From the NCBI GenBank assembly GCA_016931855.1, contig JAFGDZ010000068.1, positions 124,001-188,000 on the forward strand: 64,000 nucleotides of DNA, read 5' to 3'. The position numbers and the translations under genes were made by a program. This DNA comes from Bacteroidales bacterium (lineage in GTDB: Bacteria > Bacteroidota > Bacteroidia > Bacteroidales > Tenuifilaceae). Below the pieces are notes generated by a model. That model did not search any database, was not told the origin of the DNA, and saw only the letters and a program-made list of their open reading frames with translations. How positions within the stretch are numbered: the stretch's first letter is position 1; every line of letters starts with the position of its first letter. This document shows, piece by piece, positions 33,381 to 45,374 of this stretch.

Positions 33381-34019
33381 ATGGCTTTAACACTTCTTAT
33401 TAAAGGGATAATTGTAGGGCTATTAGCATCAATTCCACTAGGACCAATTGGGGTAATTTGCATACAGCGAACAATTAATAAAGGACGAATAAGCGGCTTC
33501 TTCTCCGGTATTGGAGCAGCCACGGCCGACACAATATTTGCCGCAATTGCTGGCTTTAGCCTCTCGTTTGTTATCTCTTTTATTGAAGAGAAGCAGCTCT
33601 ATTTCCAGATTATTGGGGGTGCACTAGTAATTTTTTTAGGCATTAAGATTTTTTATACAAACCCCATACAGCAGCTTCGTAGGCACAAGAAAAAGAAGAA
33701 CAACTTGCTAGAAGATTTCCTTTCGGTACTCCTGCTAACCATAACCAACCCACTTGCCGTGTTCCTTTTCATAGCGCTGTTTGCAACGCTTAAAATTGTA
33801 AACGACAGCAGCAACATGGTTCACTCAACCATAGTGTTGGGCGGTGTTTTCCTAGGTGCTAGCCTATGGTGGTACACGCTAAGCTCCCTTGTTAATATGT
33901 TTAGGGCAAAGTTCCGCCTAAAGCAGCTTTGGTGGATAAACAAAATTGCAGGCGGAGTTATATTTGTACTGGGCATTGTTGCTATAATAGACGTAATAAA
34001 GAATATTTACTTTAGTTAG
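33381..34019 (+). CDS. LysE/RhtB-family amino-acid exporter
   Basis: The 212-residue membrane protein has about six TM segments. The N-terminal LLASIPLGPIGVICIQRTINKG with the conserved GP pair and the GIGAATADTIFA helix are the family marks. A basic cytosolic loop RRHKKKKNN lies near the middle. Members export amino acids such as lysine, threonine or homoserine; the substrate cannot be told here. It starts 253 bp from the divergent lnt gene. Confidence 0.9.
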   Translation: MALTLLIKGIIVGLLASIPLGPIGVICIQRTINKGRISGFFSGIGAATADTIFAAIAGFSLSFVISFIEEKQLYFQIIGGALVIFLGIKIFYTNPIQQLRRHKKKKNNLLEDFLSVLLLTITNPLAVFLFIALFATLKIVNDSSNMVHSTIVLGGVFLGASLWWYTLSSLVNMFRAKFRLKQLWWINKIAGGVIFVLGIVAIIDVIKNIYFS

Positions 34020-34191
34020 GGATTTTAATCCACGAAAACTTCGGGTTTGGCCATCTTCTTATATTCATTTTTCCTATATTTAGGATTGGTATAAATTTGA
34101 CCGTTACGCAAGCACTATTTGCCGTCGAATCTATATACCAATAAGTTACAAAAACCAAACAGAGAGTACTAATTACTAAATATTCAATGCC

Positions 34192-35979
34192 ATGAAACTG
34201 GCCAACCAAGTTCTTAAGTTTTGTTGTTTTAGAGGCGATTTTACCGACAAGGAAAAACTGGTGAAACTAGTGATGCTAAACCTGATGAACATTACCATGT
34301 TTGTCTTTTTTGTATCGCAAGCTATCATTCTTGTTATTAACTCCGAGAGCCTTGCCGTTGCTGTAGCCTACTTTGCTTCGGCCATTTTCTTGTTAGCGTC
34401 GTACTTTTTAGCCTCAATGCAAAAGCAAACCGCTGGCTTTAGCTTCGCATCAATAGTTATTGTAGCGCTAATGCTGCTTGGTGGATTAACCGTAGGGTCA
34501 GTAGGCGGCTTTGGCGCATTAATGCTTGGCCTATTCCCCATTTTTATTATTGGCATTCTTGGCATGGGGACCGGAAGCCTCCTGTTTATAGTGGGCTTCC
34601 TGCTACTTGCGTCTATGCTTTTGTTTATTCCGCTTGAACCCCTAATTAACTTCAACACTCCGTTATCCAGCAAGCTCATTTTTGTACTTACCTATGCAAT
34701 AGCTGCATTTGTGGCCATAATAATTGAGTCGCTTCGCCAGCGAATCCTTTCAGAGGTTGAGCGAAAAATGCTAGACCAAAAAAACTCGAATAGGCTAAAA
34801 GAAGAGTTTATTGCCAAGCTATCTCACCAAATTAGAACTCCGCTAAATAACATCATGGTTATTGCCAATATCCTTAGCAACTCAGAACTAGATGACAAGC
34901 AGCGAGACATGATTGATACCATACACGCCTCTACCAACAACTTGGTTAACGTGGTTAACAGCATGGTTGAGATATCTAATGTTGATTTGCGCGAAAGCGG
35001 ATCGTACAGTATAAACTTTAACCTAAACAGCACTATACAAAGCACGCTTAAGCTATTCACCGCACAAAATTCTAATACTGTAGCCTTTAGCTTAAGAATA
35101 GATGAGAGCATCCCTAAAACACTTAACGGCGACCCAGTTAAGATTAAGCAGATATTCCTTAACCTAGTAGAGAACATACTTAAGAACAAAAGCAGCAACA
35201 AAACGGCCATTGAGATTAAGGTGACCAAAACAAAAGAATCTGCCGATAACATTGAGCTCTACTTTGAAATCCGCAGTAACAGAGCCATTTTACTCCCTGT
35301 TGACCAAGAGCATAACCAGTTTATAACCAATGAAACAACATACTCATCGGCATCAACACAAATTTACATTGAGCTGCTAGAGCTAAACATTACACAGAAG
35401 CTTATTGAGAGCAACGGAGGTAAGCTAAGCATCAATCTGTCGCAGGACAATGCCCTATTCTCCTTCCCTTTCACCTTGAAAAAGGTGTACAGCAGCATTG
35501 CAGAGCCCGTATCGGGGCCCACCAATGAGGACAAGGAGCAGCAATCATCGCAGGTTAAAACCGAAAGAGGAAAGCCCGCGTCAACAATTAACCTTGAAAA
35601 TGCTAATGTTCTACTTGTTGAGGATAATTTGATAAACCAAAAAATTGTGGTTCTTAGCCTCAAGAAGATTGTAAAGAACATTGAAATTGCCAATAATGGG
35701 AAAGAGGCGCTTGACAAGTTTGGTACAAGCAAGTACGATATAATTCTAATGGATATTCAAATGCCCATAATGAATGGTATTGTAACTACTAAAAAGATTC
35801 GCGAGATAGAATCGAGTACCAATAGCCATACTCCAATTATTGCAATTACAGCAAACGCATTGCTTGGCGATAGAGAAGAGTGCCTTGCTGCTGGAATGGA
35901 CGACTATATTAGCAAACCCTTCCAAATTGAGGTTCTTATTCAGAAGATGAGAAACCTACTTAAAATAAACGAGAACTAG
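34192..35979 (+). CDS. Hybrid histidine kinase with a degenerate ATPase domain
   Basis: The 595-residue protein has six or so TM segments at 27-180 of 7TM/MASE-like arrangement without a periplasmic domain. A HisKA domain follows, with H212 in AKLSHQIRTPLN, then a HATPase-like region (about 310-430), a linker, and a C-terminal receiver with D521 (MDIQMPIMNG) and a YISKPF Lys. The ATPase part keeps an N-box-like QIFLNLVEN, but the DxGxG box is replaced by EIRSNRAIL and the GxGLGL lid by SASTQIYIELLEL. ATP binding is therefore doubtful. Monocistronic; a strong hairpin follows at 36156. Confidence 0.85.
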   Translation: MKLANQVLKFCCFRGDFTDKEKLVKLVMLNLMNITMFVFFVSQAIILVINSESLAVAVAYFASAIFLLASYFLASMQKQTAGFSFASIVIVALMLLGGLTVGSVGGFGALMLGLFPIFIIGILGMGTGSLLFIVGFLLLASMLLFIPLEPLINFNTPLSSKLIFVLTYAIAAFVAIIIESLRQRILSEVERKMLDQKNSNRLKEEFIAKLSHQIRTPLNNIMVIANILSNSELDDKQRDMIDTIHASTNNLVNVVNSMVEISNVDLRESGSYSINFNLNSTIQSTLKLFTAQNSNTVAFSLRIDESIPKTLNGDPVKIKQIFLNLVENILKNKSSNKTAIEIKVTKTKESADNIELYFEIRSNRAILLPVDQEHNQFITNETTYSSASTQIYIELLELNITQKLIESNGGKLSINLSQDNALFSFPFTLKKVYSSIAEPVSGPTNEDKEQQSSQVKTERGKPASTINLENANVLLVEDNLINQKIVVLSLKKIVKNIEIANNGKEALDKFGTSKYDIILMDIQMPIMNGIVTTKKIREIESSTNSHTPIIAITANALLGDREECLAAGMDDYISKPFQIEVLIQKMRNLLKINEN

Positions 35980-36155
35980 GGAATTAGCAACTCGCAGTAT
36001 ATTTGATATTCAAGGTTTTTATTCTGCAATAGGTTAACAGCTGCCCTCTACATTTTAAAAGCAGAAGCCGCTGCATAGAAATTAAGGAAATTTCTTTTGC
36101 TGGCAAGAATGAATATTGCGCAGTAGCGGTTGGAAATAAAACCATAAGGAGTTAC

Positions 36156-36193
36156 AAAAAAAGTTTATTGAAGCTATTCAATAAACTTTTTTT
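36156..36193. terminator. Bidirectional terminator between convergent signalling genes
   Basis: Seven A then GTTTATTGAA (36156-36172) pairs with TTCAATAAAC then seven T (36177-36193): 17 bp with a 4-nt loop. It has T runs on both strands. The rest of 35980-36255 shows no gene. Confidence 0.85.
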
Positions 36194-36255
36194 TGTCGAT
36201 AAACAAAAGCGTATATGCCGATATGTTGAATTACTACATGAGGCAATTAACCGTT

Positions 36256-39200
36256 CTACTCAACAGTATGATCCCCGTTAACCTCTGCCCCCTGCTGCAC
36301 CCGGTGGGTTACACCACAAGTTAAATCGGGACGTAGCCCTACAATTAAAATATCATCTACCTGCTCAAGGTTACCACGCCACTCATTTATACTCTCGTAC
36401 AAAATTTGCCGCTGCTGCTCAACGGGAAGCGTGTGTATATTTAGCAACAGGTGCCTAAATCGCCTAAACTTATACTTCTTCCCTTCGGGACCACCAAACT
36501 GATCAACATAGCCATCGGTAAAGATGTAAAGCATATCATCGGGCTCAATCTGAATAATATTATTGGTAAAATTCTGGGTTTCAGGATCGGTTCCCATACC
36601 AACAGAGCAACGATCCCCCTTTATTTCAACCAGTTTGCTATGCCTAATCATGTACAGATTACTGAATGCACCGGCAAACTGCAGAGTCTTCTGCTCCTTA
36701 TCTATTACGCAAAAAGAGACATCCATCCCATCCTTAACCTTTACATCATCGTCATTTGCACTTTTCAGGAAGGTATCATTCACCCCTTTATTAAGATGAT
36801 TGAGAACTTCGGCAGCATCAGAAATTCCCTGAACACTAATAATATTCCTAAGCAACTCTACGCCTATAATTGACATGAACGCACCAGGAACACCATGACC
36901 CGTACAGTCAACAACGGCTATAAAAATCTTGTTATCTACCTCGTTAATCCAGTAAAAATCGCCGCTAACAATATCTTTAGGGTTATAAAAAACGAACGAG
37001 CTTGGAACTATTCGCTTAAAATGAACAAGCGATGGCATAATGGCCTCTTGAATACGCTTTGCGTAGTTTATGCTATCTGTAATATTCTTATTCTTAAGCA
37101 TTAGCTCCTCCTTCTGAAGCTCAACCTCGGCCATTACCTGTTCGCGCTCATGAAGCAAGCGCCTAGTTCTTCTCAAATTTTGGGTACGAGCCCTTAAGTA
37201 AAGGGTAACCGATAGCGCAAACGCAAGGGCATAAATAATGTATGCAACCCTGCTATCCCAAAAGCTGGTTCTAACAATAATCTTTAGAGCGCTACCTGTA
37301 TTGTTCCAAACGCCATCGCCATTAGCCCCTCTAACCCATAGCGTATAGCTGCCTTCCCTAAGGTTAGAGAATGTAGCATAGCGTTTACCGCCTATATCAA
37401 CCCATTGATCCTGAACCCCAATCAGCTTATAGGCGTAAATATTTTTTTCGGGACGAGAAAAGTCTAGTGCCGAGAACTCTATGGTAAAGAGGTTAAAACC
37501 AGAAGGAATAACAACCTCAGATTTGCCATCCAGGGGCATCTCTAGCTTCCCCTCGGGGCCAATAACCTCTAATGTGGTAAATACGATGGGCGGAATGGCA
37601 GTATTAACGGCAATGGAATCAGGAATAAAAGAGTTCAGTCCAGAAACCCCTCCAAAAAAGATCTCCCCTTGGGGCGATTGATAGCTTGCCCCAATATTAT
37701 ACTCATAACCTTGCAATCCATCAAAAACGCCAAATGGGGTAACCTGCCATGAGGTTGTATCTATTTTTGCAATACCCCAGTTTGTGCTCACCCAAATGCC
37801 CGCATTGTTATCGGGCTCAATAGCGTATATTAGGTTGTTTGGAAGTCCATCTTTTTCTGAAAGATGAATAATGCTTCCTGTACTTTTATTGAGCCTATGA
37901 ACACCGGAACTTGTACCAACCCACACAAAGCCCTTACCATCCTGTGCTAACGATACTACGTCGTTAGATAATAGCTGATGCGAAGCCTCTTCGGCTCCCC
38001 TCATGTATCGAGTTACACTAAAATCGGTGGCCGAGAGCCTATTTAACCCATTAATGGTACCTATCCATATATCGCCTGAGGAATCGATAAGGAGGCTATA
38101 TATCTCACTTGATGATATTGAGTTAGCATTATCAGCATCATGATAGAACGAGAGTAGCTTATTCTCATCAACAGCATAAAGGCCTAGTCGTGTGGCAAAC
38201 CATATGCGTCCATTTTTATCTTCAGCTATATCGTAAACCCTATTCTTGCTAAAGGCGCCATGATCATCTACTCTTCGCAACGAGAAAAAGTTAACAAACC
38301 GATCCTCCTTGGGTAGGTATTGCAGAACCCCATCACGAGTGCCAATAATAATTTGTCCGTTTCGTGTCTTTAGTATCGCATGAACATAATCGTTGGTAAT
38401 ACCTTTACGATTATCGCCAGTATAGTATCTAGTAGCGATTTGGCGTTTTCTGTCGTACCTAAAAATGCCAGCCCCCCAGGTTCCAACCCAAATTACCTCA
38501 TCGGAACTTTGTGTAATGGATGCAACAAAGTTATTCTCGAACAAAGGGTTACCGTTTCTACCCGTGGTATAAGTTCTGAATTTTTGGGATTTTTGATCCC
38601 ACTTTATCAGCCCTTGAAGCGACCCTATCCACATTATCTTATTATCGTCCTGAACCAGAGAAGTTACAGGGGTTTGAATTACCTTATTTTCCTGATTATA
38701 CAATCCGGAAAATAGGCTAAACTTGTTTGTGGTTAAGTTTAAATAACAAAGCCCCCTATCGGTTCCTAGCCATATTTGGTCATTGATGTCCTGACCAATG
38801 GTATTCACAACGTTCTCCTGCGCTACCGCACCTTGTAGGCCAGAGTAGTAGAACCTAGTAAAACTATCAGCAGAAGGATTATACCTATTAAGTCCATTCT
38901 CAGTTCCAATCCATATTATTCCCTGAGAGTCCTCAAAAAGGGACTTAACCTGATTATTCGACAGGGATGTAGTATTCTTACTATCAAACTGGTATCGCTT
39001 AAACATTTGTAGGGCTCTATCAAAATAAAGCAGCCCATCCTTTGTGCCAACCCAAAGGCGACCGCGAGAATCCTCTAGTATGCCAAAGGAGTTATTCTCG
39101 GAGGGGAATGTAAAGTAGTCGTTAAAATGGCTGTAACGAATAACCTGACCAGTTCGTATATCCAACCTATCTAATGATTCCAACGTTTTAGCCCAGATGT

Positions 39201-39639
39201 AGCCCTGCCTATCCTGCATAACGTTAAAAACCCTATTCGAACTTAGGGTGTTAACCTTATCAATACTGCTAATGTATGTTTTAAAGCGACCTTTCTCTCT
39301 AACAAAACAGCTTAACCCTTGAGCAGTAGCCACCCAAATATTTCTATCGGAATCCTCGCAAAGGCTATAAATGTAGTTACTTGAAATAGTGGTGGAGTCG
39401 AGCGGCTGATGCCTATAGGACTTAAAACCATACCCATCGTACCGGTTTAACCCATCCTGTGTTCCCACCCACATAAAGCCGTAGGAGTCTATAAGTACAT
39501 CGGTAATAGTAGTTTGCGATAATCCTTCGTTAACAGATATGAGTTGAGCATTAACAATACCATCTGCATTCTGAGCCGAAGCACAAAACGCAAAGGGCAG
39601 CAAGAATGCGATTAGTATAATTCTGGTAAATGTTCTCAT
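36256..39639 (-). CDS. Propeller-domain sensor with SpoIIE-type protein phosphatase output
   Basis: The 1127-residue protein has a signal peptide at about 1-23. Some fourteen Reg_prop repeats (motifs such as DSYGFMWVGTQDGLNRYDG) form two seven-bladed propellers in the periplasm. A Y_Y_Y beta domain follows (YAYKLIGVQDQWVD, then the LREGSYTLWVRGANGDG end). One TM lies near 790, then a coiled coil and a PP2C/SpoIIE domain from 878 with the metal Asp D911 (VVDCTGHGVPGAFMS), DGYVDQFGG and the terminal VDDILIVGL. It is built like a hybrid two-component sensor, but with a Ser/Thr phosphatase output. It probably controls an anti-sigma partner switch; no partner is encoded nearby. Confidence 0.93.
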   Translation of the reverse strand: MRTFTRIILIAFLLPFAFCASAQNADGIVNAQLISVNEGLSQTTITDVLIDSYGFMWVGTQDGLNRYDGYGFKSYRHQPLDSTTISSNYIYSLCEDSDRNIWVATAQGLSCFVREKGRFKTYISSIDKVNTLSSNRVFNVMQDRQGYIWAKTLESLDRLDIRTGQVIRYSHFNDYFTFPSENNSFGILEDSRGRLWVGTKDGLLYFDRALQMFKRYQFDSKNTTSLSNNQVKSLFEDSQGIIWIGTENGLNRYNPSADSFTRFYYSGLQGAVAQENVVNTIGQDINDQIWLGTDRGLCYLNLTTNKFSLFSGLYNQENKVIQTPVTSLVQDDNKIMWIGSLQGLIKWDQKSQKFRTYTTGRNGNPLFENNFVASITQSSDEVIWVGTWGAGIFRYDRKRQIATRYYTGDNRKGITNDYVHAILKTRNGQIIIGTRDGVLQYLPKEDRFVNFFSLRRVDDHGAFSKNRVYDIAEDKNGRIWFATRLGLYAVDENKLLSFYHDADNANSISSSEIYSLLIDSSGDIWIGTINGLNRLSATDFSVTRYMRGAEEASHQLLSNDVVSLAQDGKGFVWVGTSSGVHRLNKSTGSIIHLSEKDGLPNNLIYAIEPDNNAGIWVSTNWGIAKIDTTSWQVTPFGVFDGLQGYEYNIGASYQSPQGEIFFGGVSGLNSFIPDSIAVNTAIPPIVFTTLEVIGPEGKLEMPLDGKSEVVIPSGFNLFTIEFSALDFSRPEKNIYAYKLIGVQDQWVDIGGKRYATFSNLREGSYTLWVRGANGDGVWNNTGSALKIIVRTSFWDSRVAYIIYALAFALSVTLYLRARTQNLRRTRRLLHEREQVMAEVELQKEELMLKNKNITDSINYAKRIQEAIMPSLVHFKRIVPSSFVFYNPKDIVSGDFYWINEVDNKIFIAVVDCTGHGVPGAFMSIIGVELLRNIISVQGISDAAEVLNHLNKGVNDTFLKSANDDDVKVKDGMDVSFCVIDKEQKTLQFAGAFSNLYMIRHSKLVEIKGDRCSVGMGTDPETQNFTNNIIQIEPDDMLYIFTDGYVDQFGGPEGKKYKFRRFRHLLLNIHTLPVEQQRQILYESINEWRGNLEQVDDILIVGLRPDLTCGVTHRVQQGAEVNGDHTVE

Positions 39640-39693
39640 CGACTAGCTAAAATATAAAAAACCAAGGGATTATACGCCGGTTTAACGATGAGA

Positions 39694-41583
39694 TTAATCA
39701 ACTACATCAGCCCCCTCACCAACTTTTAACCGCGATATATGGATTGACGGTGATTCAATGAAAGAACCCAGCCCCAATCTATCCCACTTCGCGTCAACAG
39801 CACAAACCGTTTTCGCATCCATTGTTACTACATTGGGCCATATATTAGGATTCTTAGGATCGGTTATACGCTTTCGGCTTCCGTTAACTATTAGCGTACC
39901 GCTGCTGGAAATAACGCAATCGCGTATGGGATCGGTATTATTCATGGCGTACCAAAGAATTGTGGACCAATCACCAAGGGGAAGGGTGTCGTCAACAACA
40001 AGCAAGAGTTTTAAAGAATCAGCACCTACTCTCTCTACCCATTCTGTTAATTGCAGCAAAGCGTTGCCCTCCTTAGGCTGGGCTGCTGTTGCAACAACAA
40101 AACCATACCCCTTATCAAGCAAAGAAAAATCGATACTGGTAATAAAATTGGGATGCTCCTGCATTTTCCCTTTAAGGCTTGGGGCATCAAGCACCACGCT
40201 TGAGCCAAAACCATATTCCCCATCAACCTTTTGAGTGGCGTCTATAAAGATTTTCCCGCCCATACCAACGGTACCCGACGAGTGATCCAGTACATCCAGG
40301 ATTCCTCGGGTAATAAAAACATCACTTTTTACAGTAACATTTTCCCATATTGCCCTTATAACTTGGGGTACATCATGAACATCTATATCGCCATTTACGG
40401 CAACAAGAATTTTATTGAACATCATTTGCCCTGCTCCCCAAAGGCCATTCATCACTTTTGATGCGTGGCCAGGGTAATCCTTTTGGATTTTTGCTATAAC
40501 CAGGTTGTGGGCAACACCCTCCGTTGGCATAAACAGATCCTGAACTTCGGGCAAAAGGGTTAGCTTAATGGGCTCTAAAAAGATTCTCTCGGTAGCCTTT
40601 GCGATGTAAGCATCTTCCATAGGCGGAACACCAACTATTGTTGCAGGGTAAATTGCCCCTTTCCGGTGAGTAATGCACGTAACCCTGAACCTAGGGTACC
40701 AATCGGCAAGAGAATAGAATCCGGTATGATCGCCAAAAGGGCCTTCCCAAGTTAGCTCCTCCGACGTGTCAACATAGCCTTCAATAACAAAATCCACATC
40801 TTCAGGAACAAACAAGTCATTAGTTAAGCATCTTACCAAGCGCACCTTCTTTTTGCGAAGAAAGCCCGCAAGCATGTACTCATCAATATTGTCGGGTAGC
40901 GGAGCTGTTGCGGAATAGGTGTACGCGGGATCGCCACCCAGAGTAACCGTAACGGGCATTGGCTTGCCCATTTTTTTGTACTCAGCGTAGTGCCGTGCAC
41001 CAACCTTATGCTTATGCCAGTGCATGCCCGTGCTCTGCGAATTGTACACCTGCATACGGTACATACCCACGTTGCGAATGCTGGTGTAAGGATCAACCGT
41101 ATTAACCATTGGCAGGGTAACAAAAGGCCCCCCATCGTTTGGCCAGGTCTTCAGAACTGGCAGCAGGCCTAAATCAGGGTTTTGCATCACAACCTCCTGA
41201 CAATCCCCTCTACCCGAGAGTATTGAGGGCATCCAACTGGATACTTTACCCAGTAATGGCAGCATCTTCATCTTGTCTATCGCCCCTTTTTTTGGCGAAG
41301 CAACACTTTTAAACAGGGCCGATATTTCTTCACCAATCTCATCAAGGGAATCTACACCAAGAGCCATACACATGCGCTTATCGGAGCCAAATGCATTCAT
41401 CAGCACAGGGAAATCAGTACCTGTATTCTCAAACAGCAATGCCTTTCCTCCGTTAGGCTGCTTTGAGAACCTATCGGTAATCTCGCTTATCTCCAAAACG
41501 GGATCTACAAACTCCTTTACACGAATTATCTCGTCTTCCTGCTCTAAGCGAAGCACAAACTCCATAAGGTTCTTATAAGCCAT
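39694..41583 (-). CDS. UbiD-family decarboxylase (menaquinone biosynthesis type)
   Basis: The 629-residue protein carries the UbiD signatures. The N-terminus MEFVLRLEQEDEIIRV, GMHWHKHKVGARHYAEY for prenyl-FMN/substrate contacts, and WEGPFGDHTGFYSLADWYP with the catalytic acidic residues are all present. UbiD enzymes use prenylated FMN to decarboxylate aromatic acids. In Bacteroidota this long form is generally annotated in menaquinone synthesis. It needs a UbiX-type prenyl transferase, which is not in this window. Confidence 0.9.
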   Translation of the reverse strand: MAYKNLMEFVLRLEQEDEIIRVKEFVDPVLEISEITDRFSKQPNGGKALLFENTGTDFPVLMNAFGSDKRMCMALGVDSLDEIGEEISALFKSVASPKKGAIDKMKMLPLLGKVSSWMPSILSGRGDCQEVVMQNPDLGLLPVLKTWPNDGGPFVTLPMVNTVDPYTSIRNVGMYRMQVYNSQSTGMHWHKHKVGARHYAEYKKMGKPMPVTVTLGGDPAYTYSATAPLPDNIDEYMLAGFLRKKKVRLVRCLTNDLFVPEDVDFVIEGYVDTSEELTWEGPFGDHTGFYSLADWYPRFRVTCITHRKGAIYPATIVGVPPMEDAYIAKATERIFLEPIKLTLLPEVQDLFMPTEGVAHNLVIAKIQKDYPGHASKVMNGLWGAGQMMFNKILVAVNGDIDVHDVPQVIRAIWENVTVKSDVFITRGILDVLDHSSGTVGMGGKIFIDATQKVDGEYGFGSSVVLDAPSLKGKMQEHPNFITSIDFSLLDKGYGFVVATAAQPKEGNALLQLTEWVERVGADSLKLLLVVDDTLPLGDWSTILWYAMNNTDPIRDCVISSSGTLIVNGSRKRITDPKNPNIWPNVVTMDAKTVCAVDAKWDRLGLGSFIESPSIHISRLKVGEGADVVD

Positions 41584-41765
41584 ATATGTATTTCAAAACA
41601 TTAAACGTAGAGCACTAGCCACCAGCAAGATAAATTTCCTACCTCAACAATTTAACCAAAGCCTAAAATAACCACATTGAGCATCTAATGCAAACTTCAA
41701 CACACAATAAGTACGCACTCCATACCCCTTGGCCCCCTTCCTTACATTAGGAGACTACTTGTAAG

Positions 41766-41795
41766 CATAAAAAAAGGGAGCCTTTTGGCTCCCTT
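41766..41795 (-). terminator. Terminator of enolase
   Basis: AAGGGAGCC (41774-41782) and GGCTCCCTT (41787-41795) around TTTT. On the minus strand it is followed by a T run. It is 20 bp past the eno stop. Confidence 0.9.
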
Positions 41796-41814
41796 ATGTA
41801 AGGCATTTTATGGC

Positions 41815-43192
<1,378 letters not shown>

Positions 43193-43217
43193 TAATCAAT
43201 ATCAAAGAGTATCTGAC

Positions 43218-43709
43218 TTATTCTGCCTTTTCCTCTACTTCTGGTGTTGCATCATCAGCTTTAGGTGCGTCAACACCTTCCACTTTTTTGCTACCACGAC
43301 GGGTACGCTTAGCTGCTGGCTTAGCAGTTTCAGTTTCCTTAACGTAGGTAGTGTTGTAATCAACTAGTTCAATGATACACATCTCAGCATTGTCACCAAT
43401 ACGAGAGCCAGTCTTAAGGATACGAGTGTATCCTCCAGGACGACTTGCCACTTTCCCAGCAACATCGCGGAAAAGTTCAGTAACAGCAAACTTATCTTTT
43501 AGATAGCTAAATACAATACGACGTGAGTGTGTTGTATCTTCTTTGCTCCTAGTGATAAGAGGCTCTACGTACATTCTTAAAGCTTTTGCCTTAGCAACCG
43601 TGGTACGAATTCTCTTATGCATGATAAGAGACGATGCAAGGTTAGCCATTAAAGCTTTACGGTGAGAGCTAGTCCTACTCAGATGATTAACTTTCTTATT
43701 ATGCCTCAT
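43218..43709 (-). CDS. rplQ: 50S ribosomal protein L17
   Basis: The 163-residue protein has the L17 core at 1-120 ([46 protein letters not shown]). An acidic/basic low-complexity tail ([20 protein letters not shown]) follows, as usual in Bacteroidota. It binds near the peptide exit tunnel. It is the last gene of the long operon, 5 bp after rpoA. Confidence 0.98.
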   Translation of the reverse strand: MRHNKKVNHLSRTSSHRKALMANLASSLIMHKRIRTTVAKAKALRMYVEPLITRSKEDTTHSRRIVFSYLKDKFAVTELFRDVAGKVASRPGGYTRILKTGSRIGDNAEMCIIELVDYNTTYVKETETAKPAAKRTRRGSKKVEGVDAPKADDATPEVEEKAE

Positions 43710-43714
43710 CGCAA

Positions 43715-44707
43715 TTATTCCTTGTCAAGTTTATACTTAGTAATGTCCATGCCAAAAGACAAGCTCATTGCCTCTAGCAGGTCTTCAAGTTCAGTAAGCG
43801 ACTTTTTACCAAAGTTACGGAACTTTAATAGGTCGTTCTTATTGAACTTAACTAAATCTCCAAGTGTATCAACGTCAGCAGCCTTGAGGCAGTTCAACGC
43901 ACGAACCGATAGATCCATGTCAACTAACTTGGTTTTAAGAAGTTGGCGCATATGTAGCACCTCCTCATCAAATTCATCGTTAGAGAACTTGTCGTCAGAA
44001 TCAAGCGTGATCTTCTCATCGGAGAACAGCATGAAATGATAAATGAGAATTTTAGCAGCCTCTTTAAGCGCATCCTTAGGATGGATAGAACCATCGGTTT
44101 GGATCTCAAGAAGCAGCTTCTCATAGTCAGTCTTCTGCTCTACACGGTAGTTTTCTACAGCGTACTTAACGTTCTTAATTGGAGTATGGATGGAATCCAC
44201 GGCAATTACCCCGAATTCGGCATCCTCAGGCTTATTTTCTTCGGCTGGGATATAACCGCGGCCTTTGCTGATGTTAACTTCAATTTCAAGTTTAACGTCT
44301 GGCTCCATTCTGCAAATAACTAGTTCAGGGTTTAGCACCTTAAAGCTAGTTAGGAAGTTAGACAGGTAACCTGCCTTAAATTCATTTTGCCCAGTAATGG
44401 TTATGGTAACCTTCTCGCTATCTATTCCATCAGCAATACGCTTAAACCTTACCTGTTTCAGGTTAAGGATTATCTCTGTCAAATCCTCAAGAACACCGGT
44501 AATGGTTGAAAACTCGTGGTCAACACCTGAAATTTTTATGCTAGAAATAGCAAAACCTTCAAGCGACGACAGGAGGATTCTCCTAAGCGCGTTGCCCACC
44601 GTAATACCATAGCCTGGCTCAAGAGGACGAAACTCGAACTTTCCGAATGTTTCGGAGGCCTCGAGCATAATAACCTTATCGGGTTTTTGAAATGCCAGAA
44701 TTGCCAT
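43715..44707 (-). CDS. rpoA: DNA-directed RNA polymerase subunit alpha
   Basis: The 330-residue protein has an N-terminal assembly domain ([26 protein letters not shown] in parts) and a C-terminal alpha-CTD ([25 protein letters not shown] type, ending in [14 protein letters not shown]). It dimerises to nucleate the polymerase and touches upstream DNA and regulators. It lies between rpsD and rplQ, in the standard alpha operon position. Confidence 0.99.
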   Translation of the reverse strand: MAILAFQKPDKVIMLEASETFGKFEFRPLEPGYGITVGNALRRILLSSLEGFAISSIKISGVDHEFSTITGVLEDLTEIILNLKQVRFKRIADGIDSEKVTITITGQNEFKAGYLSNFLTSFKVLNPELVICRMEPDVKLEIEVNISKGRGYIPAEENKPEDAEFGVIAVDSIHTPIKNVKYAVENYRVEQKTDYEKLLLEIQTDGSIHPKDALKEAAKILIYHFMLFSDEKITLDSDDKFSNDEFDEEVLHMRQLLKTKLVDMDLSVRALNCLKAADVDTLGDLVKFNKNDLLKFRNFGKKSLTELEDLLEAMSLSFGMDITKYKLDKE

Positions 44708-44722
44708 ATGGTATAGGTATTA

Positions 44723-45331
44723 TTACTTAGAGTAAAGTTCAACAATTAATTGCTCCTTAATATTCTCTGGGATTTCAGAACGTTCAGGCACGTTTAAAAA
44801 CTTACCTAAGAATTGGTTCTTGTCCCAATCTAACCAAGAGTACTTTACAGAACGGTTAGATGCTAAAGAGTCGGTAATGGCCTCAAGAGATTTTGACTTC
44901 TCTCTAACACCAACAACATCTCCAGACTTAAGAGTATATGAAGGGATATTTACAAGGTTACCGTTAACAGTAATGTGACGGTGACCAACCAACTGGCGTG
45001 CTGCTGCGCGAGTAGGTGCAATACCTAAACGGAACACTACATTGTCAAGCCTAGACTCTAACAACTGTAGTAACACTTCACCTGTTGGCTCTTTACTACG
45101 AGAAGCTTTCTCAAAAGTAGTAGCAAACTGACGCTCCAAAAGTCCGTATGTAAATTTGGCTTTCTGCTTCTCCTGAAGCTGAACACCATACTCCGATAAC
45201 TTCTTGCGTTTCTTATTAATACCGTGCATTCCCGGAGGATAGTTCTTTTTCTCAAAAGTAGCATCCGGTCCGAAGATGGGTTCTCCAAACTTACGGGCAA
45301 TCTTGGTCTTTGGTCCAATATATCTAGCCAT
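44723..45331 (-). CDS. rpsD: 30S ribosomal protein S4
   Basis: The 202-residue protein reads [21 protein letters not shown] and ends with the S4 RNA-binding domain ([29 protein letters not shown]). It is a primary 16S rRNA binder, and in many bacteria a translational repressor of the alpha operon. No CxxC zinc motif is in the N-terminus. Confidence 0.98.
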   Translation of the reverse strand: MARYIGPKTKIARKFGEPIFGPDATFEKKNYPPGMHGINKKRKKLSEYGVQLQEKQKAKFTYGLLERQFATTFEKASRSKEPTGEVLLQLLESRLDNVVFRLGIAPTRAAARQLVGHRHITVNGNLVNIPSYTLKSGDVVGVREKSKSLEAITDSLASNRSVKYSWLDWDKNQFLGKFLNVPERSEIPENIKEQLIVELYSK

Positions 45332-45374
45332 TCCTACGTAATGTTAATTTTCAACATAATTATAACCACACGTA

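Noticed and set aside
39758-40234. A 158-codon frame opposite the UbiD-type gene
   Set aside because: Antisense shadow of a strongly recognised protein; no start context or homology pattern.
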